Under the pieces are notes generated by a model. The model was given only the letters and a program-made list of their open reading frames with translations, ran no database searches and was not told the origin of the DNA. Position numbers and translations under genes: made by a program. Source: Gluconobacter morbifer G707 (GTDB taxonomy: Bacteria; Pseudomonadota; Alphaproteobacteria; Acetobacterales; Acetobacteraceae). From it: a stretch of 64,000 bases of DNA. The stretch spans positions 1-64,000 of the forward strand of contig NZ_AGQV01000013.1 in the NCBI RefSeq assembly GCF_000234355.1, written 5' to 3'. Below, piece by piece: positions 61,676 through 64,000 of this stretch. The first letter of the stretch is position 1. Every line of letters begins with the position of its first letter.

Positions 61676-62140
61676 TCAGACGGCGAGGGGCGGACCGCGA
61701 GAGGGTGGAAGAAAACGTGCGGTGGCAGGCGGCGCACGTGGAGAACCGGGACGGCTCTGTCGGGACTGTATGATGAGCCCGGCACCGGGAATAACGGGCA
61801 GGACCGTCAGGATAACTGCCAGAAGTTCCAGCAGGGGGCAGAGCGGGCAGGCGCCGTCAGGGGAATGGACGTGATGATGATGACCCATCATGTGATGATG
61901 ACCCATCATGTGATGATGACCCATCATGTGATGATGGGAGGCTCTCATCATCCCGGAACTGCTCATGCCCGGTGCGATGTCGATGCCCGTCAGGCGCTCG
62001 ATGGTTGCCCGGGGTGCTTCTCCCGGATAGGCGCAGCCCTGAAGAACGAGCTGCCCCAGAAAACCCGCCAGAATCAGAACGACAAGAGCCAGCACGCTGG
62101 CTGGTGACCGTCTGTTCGGAAAGTGGGACGTGCGGGACAT
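61676..62140 (-). CDS. His/Met-rich DUF2946-like membrane protein, probable copper-binding
   Basis: A 154-residue protein from ATG at 62140 (MSRTSHFPNRRS). An N-terminal membrane segment (VLALVVLILAGFLGQLVLQG) is followed by three perfect HHHMMG repeats and HHHHVH, then SPDGACPLCPLLELLAVILT, the CxxC-containing block of DUF2946-type proteins. Imidazole and thioether groups in such number suggest a Cu(I)/Cu(II)-binding loop. It lies 130 bp upstream of the copper-type receptor in the same direction, so the two are likely co-regulated. The tail is Pro/Arg-rich. Confidence 0.7.
   Translation of the reverse strand: MSRTSHFPNRRSPASVLALVVLILAGFLGQLVLQGCAYPGEAPRATIERLTGIDIAPGMSSSGMMRASHHHMMGHHHMMGHHHMMGHHHHVHSPDGACPLCPLLELLAVILTVLPVIPGAGLIIQSRQSRPGSPRAPPATARFLPPSRGPPLAV
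61875..61928. repeat. 18-bp tandem repeat encoding HHHMMG
   Basis: Three perfect 18-bp units (each reads TGATGATGACCCATCATG on the plus strand) with a partial fourth to about 61936. In the gene frame each unit encodes HHHMMG. Multiples of three keep the frame, so copy number could change without breaking the protein. Confidence 0.9.
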
Positions 62141-62377
62141 GACCGGCGCATCAGACGTCCGCGCCAGTCTCCGGTCAAGAGGGAGAAATAGGGGCGGGGC
62201 GTATTTTCCGCCAGTTTTCGGCTGGTGAGGATTTAGAAAAGCGGGTCTGTCAGTGATCGCCGGCTCTGGGCAAGAGAAGCGTCGGGACCGGAGCATCCGT
62301 TTCGGTAGGGAATGCCCTGAGTCCGCTTGATGCGGGTCACGGCGGCGTCCGGCCAGTCTGTTCTCAAGGGGCCGCGT

Positions 62378-63274
62378 TTAATGCGCTGTGGTTTTTTTCC
62401 GTCCCGTCAGCACGTTCCCGGCTGAGGCCACGACAATGCACAGGACACCCAGCCACCGCGAGGCGGAGAGCGCTTCGTGCAGGAAGACGAACCCGGAAAC
62501 TGCGCCCAGCATCGGTTCCATGCTGAGGAGGATGCCCAGATCACGGGGTGTCAGGCGGCGCATGGCCATCATGTCGAGGATATAGGGCACCGCCGAGGAC
62601 AGGACTGCCACGCTCAGCGCCTCACCCCCCTGCCAGGGATGATGGACAACAGCCGGGAGGACGGGAATCAGGCAGGGCAGCAACAGGATGCCCGCCGTCG
62701 TCATGCCAAGCGTGGTGGCGACAGGGGCGGGAAACATGTTCCCCATCCGGGTCCCGGTCAGGATATAGATGATCCATCCGCATCCACTGAGCAGAGCCGC
62801 GGCGATCCCGAACAGGTCGAGGGAATGAAACCCTCCGGTGGCTGCGCCTTCCGGGCGGAGCAGCAGGTACAGCCCTGCAATCACGAACAGCGTCCAGCAC
62901 AGATCCAGCCATCGGCGTGATCCCGTGAGGGCAAGGGTCAGGGGGCCTGTGAATTCCAGCGCCACCACGATCCCCAGCGGCAGCCGGACCAGCGCGACAT
63001 AAAAGCAGAAATTCATGATCGCCACGGATGCGCCGTAAGGGATCAGCAATTTAAGGCGTTCGGTCGTCAGCGTGCCCCGCGTGGGCCGCCAGATGCAGAG
63101 CAGGATGACAGCGGCCAGACACACGCGCAGCCCGACCATGCCCGTTGGGCCGAAATACGGGAACAGACCCTTGGCCAGCGAAGCTCCGATCTGGAAGGAG
63201 GAAATCCCTCCGATCAGGCAACCGACCGCTTTCAGCTGGTCATGACGTTCATGGGGCTGGACAGTGCTGTTCAC
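62378..63274 (-). CDS. EamA-family transporter (RhtA-like exporter)
   Basis: An inner-membrane protein of 298 residues with ten predicted helices in two EamA repeats. The layout and PYFGPTGMVGLRVCLAAVIL, then PLGIVVALEFTGPLTLALTG, match RhtA-like exporters of threonine/homoserine or other small metabolites. The substrate is not known. It ends 104 bp before the window's copper-linked pair region and starts 3 bp after parE's end. Confidence 0.85.
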   Translation of the reverse strand: MNSTVQPHERHDQLKAVGCLIGGISSFQIGASLAKGLFPYFGPTGMVGLRVCLAAVILLCIWRPTRGTLTTERLKLLIPYGASVAIMNFCFYVALVRLPLGIVVALEFTGPLTLALTGSRRWLDLCWTLFVIAGLYLLLRPEGAATGGFHSLDLFGIAAALLSGCGWIIYILTGTRMGNMFPAPVATTLGMTTAGILLLPCLIPVLPAVVHHPWQGGEALSVAVLSSAVPYILDMMAMRRLTPRDLGILLSMEPMLGAVSGFVFLHEALSASRWLGVLCIVVASAGNVLTGRKKTTAH

Positions 63275-63276
63275 AC

Positions 63277-64000
63277 TCAGACGTCGAGCATCTCATCAAC
63301 GGAACGGGCATGTTCCTGAATGAACCGGAAGCGCAGTTCCGGCCGCCGTCCCATCAGGCTTTCCACGCGTTCGCTGGTGGCCAGCCGGTCTTCGGGCGGC
63401 GCGATGACGCGCAGCAGCGTCCGTCGCGCAGGGTCCATCGTCGTTTCCTTGAGGTCCTTCACCGGCATTTCGCCCAGCCCCTTGAAGCGGGACACCTCGA
63501 CTTTCGCATTCGGCTTGAAATCTGTCCGGATGCGGCGCTCGCGGTCATTGTCGTCCATCGCATAGATCGTTTTCGGTCCATGGGTGAGACGATAGAGCGG
63601 CGGCTGTGCGAGATGGAGATGTCCGCGCCGGATCAGTTCCGGCATTTCGCGATAGAAGAACGTCATCAGCAGGGACGCGATATGGGCGCCGTCCACGTCC
63701 GCATCGGTCATGATGATGACGCGGCCATAACGCAGCTTCTCGATGTCGAAGGTCGATCCCAGACCGCAGCCCAAGGCTTCCGTGAGGTCGCGCAGCTCCT
63801 GATTCGCGCGCAGCTTGTCCGTGGTGGCGGAGGCGACATTCAGGATCTTGCCCCGCAGCGGCAGGACGGCCTGCGTTTCGCGGTCACGGGCCTGCCGGGC
63901 CGATCCGCCAGCCGATTCGCCTTCCACGAGGAAGATTTCCGTCTCCGAGGCGTTCTCGCGCGTGCAGTCCGTCAGCTTGCCGGGCAGGCGCAGCTTGCGC
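63277..64000 (-). CDS. parE: DNA topoisomerase IV subunit B, C-terminal part (5' end outside window)
   Basis: The gene continues beyond the right edge, where the reading frame begins RKLRLPGKLTDCTRENASET and goes on. The TOPRIM domain is clear: FLVEGESAGGSARQARDRET and IIMTDADVDGAHIASLLMTF. The C-terminal GLGEMP (FKGLGEMPVKDLKETTMDP) is followed by a short end (HARSVDEMLDV). The form RxLRLPGKLxDC and the lack of the long GyrB insert point to ParE rather than GyrB. It separates linked chromosomes after replication. Confidence 0.88.
   Translation of the reverse strand, partial: RKLRLPGKLTDCTRENASETEIFLVEGESAGGSARQARDRETQAVLPLRGKILNVASATTDKLRANQELRDLTEALGCGLGSTFDIEKLRYGRVIIMTDADVDGAHIASLLMTFFYREMPELIRRGHLHLAQPPLYRLTHGPKTIYAMDDNDRERRIRTDFKPNAKVEVSRFKGLGEMPVKDLKETTMDPARRTLLRVIAPPEDRLATSERVESLMGRRPELRFRFIQEHARSVDEMLDV

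Noticed and set aside
61875-61936. Tandem repeats considered as a CRISPR array
   Set aside because: The units are contiguous without spacers and lie within a coding frame as HHHMMG.
62141-62377. Leader of the His/Met-rich gene considered as a riboswitch
   Set aside because: No cobalamin-box-like or other known conserved block could be found; only GC-rich sequence without a clear fold.
1-64000. tRNA and rRNA genes
   Set aside because: I saw no convincing tRNA or rRNA on either strand by eye. A covariance-model search would be needed to exclude a tRNA.

Overview
The window reads as chromosome of an acetic acid bacterium (Acetobacteraceae), most likely Gluconobacter or a close relative. The reasons are a three-component membrane dehydrogenase of the gluconate 2-dehydrogenase type (small subunit, FAD/GMC large subunit, tri-haem cytochrome c), a respiratory D-lactate dehydrogenase, TonB-dependent metal receptors, and moderately GC-rich genes typical of an alphaproteobacterium. 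This is judged from gene content only.

Layout. 1-3.5 kb: a terminator, a decayed gene with an internal stop, bacterioferritin (bfr) and bacterioferritin-associated ferredoxin (bfd), and an Lrp-type regulator divergent from alanine racemase (alr). 3.5-6.6 kb: an Rrf2 regulator and a sulfite-reduction operon (DUF2849, CysI-type reductase, DUF934). 6.6-15 kb: a CorA transporter, trpBA, an HdeD-like protein, accD-folC, a small unknown protein and dnaB. 15.3-31 kb: a compact prophage-like locus with an XRE regulator flanked by duplicated operators, then terminase, portal, scaffold, capsid, neck and P2-like baseplate genes (X, D, V, W, J, I) and fibre-like proteins. No integrase, replication, lysis, tail sheath, tail tube or tape-measure gene is recognised. 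31-35 kb: the dehydrogenase operon. 35-42 kb: a lipoprotein, an unknown protein, hslO, argF, argD and a D-aminopeptidase. 42-46 kb: recX, a CHAP-type lipoprotein, tatA, the methionine-salvage genes mtnB, mtnD and a broken mtnC, and ribF. 46-51 kb: a siderophore receptor, a Sel1-repeat protein and a TraB/GumN protein. 51.6-59.4 kb: ileS, lspA, a DUF3035 lipoprotein, mutL and dld. 59.4-64 kb: a copper-type TonB receptor, a His/Met-rich repeat protein, an EamA exporter and the 3' part of parE.

How the genes fit together. The 31-35 kb dehydrogenase and Dld are respiratory oxidases of sugar acids and lactate, typical of the oxidative metabolism of acetic acid bacteria. The Rrf2, DUF2849, CysI and DUF934 genes form an assimilatory sulfite-reduction unit with no CysJ-like flavoprotein nearby. 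argD and argF overlap as part of arginine synthesis. mtnB, mtnD and mtnC belong to methionine salvage. The copper-type receptor and its His/Met-rich neighbour look like a copper-handling pair.

The main observation is the phage locus. It encodes a head and a baseplate with no recognisable tail tube between them. At least six lesions interrupt four of its genes: single-base indels in short runs, an amber codon, and an apparent terminase-portal fusion. A similar G-run frameshift breaks mtnC outside the phage, so base-call error or slipped-strand variation must be excluded before the locus is called dead.
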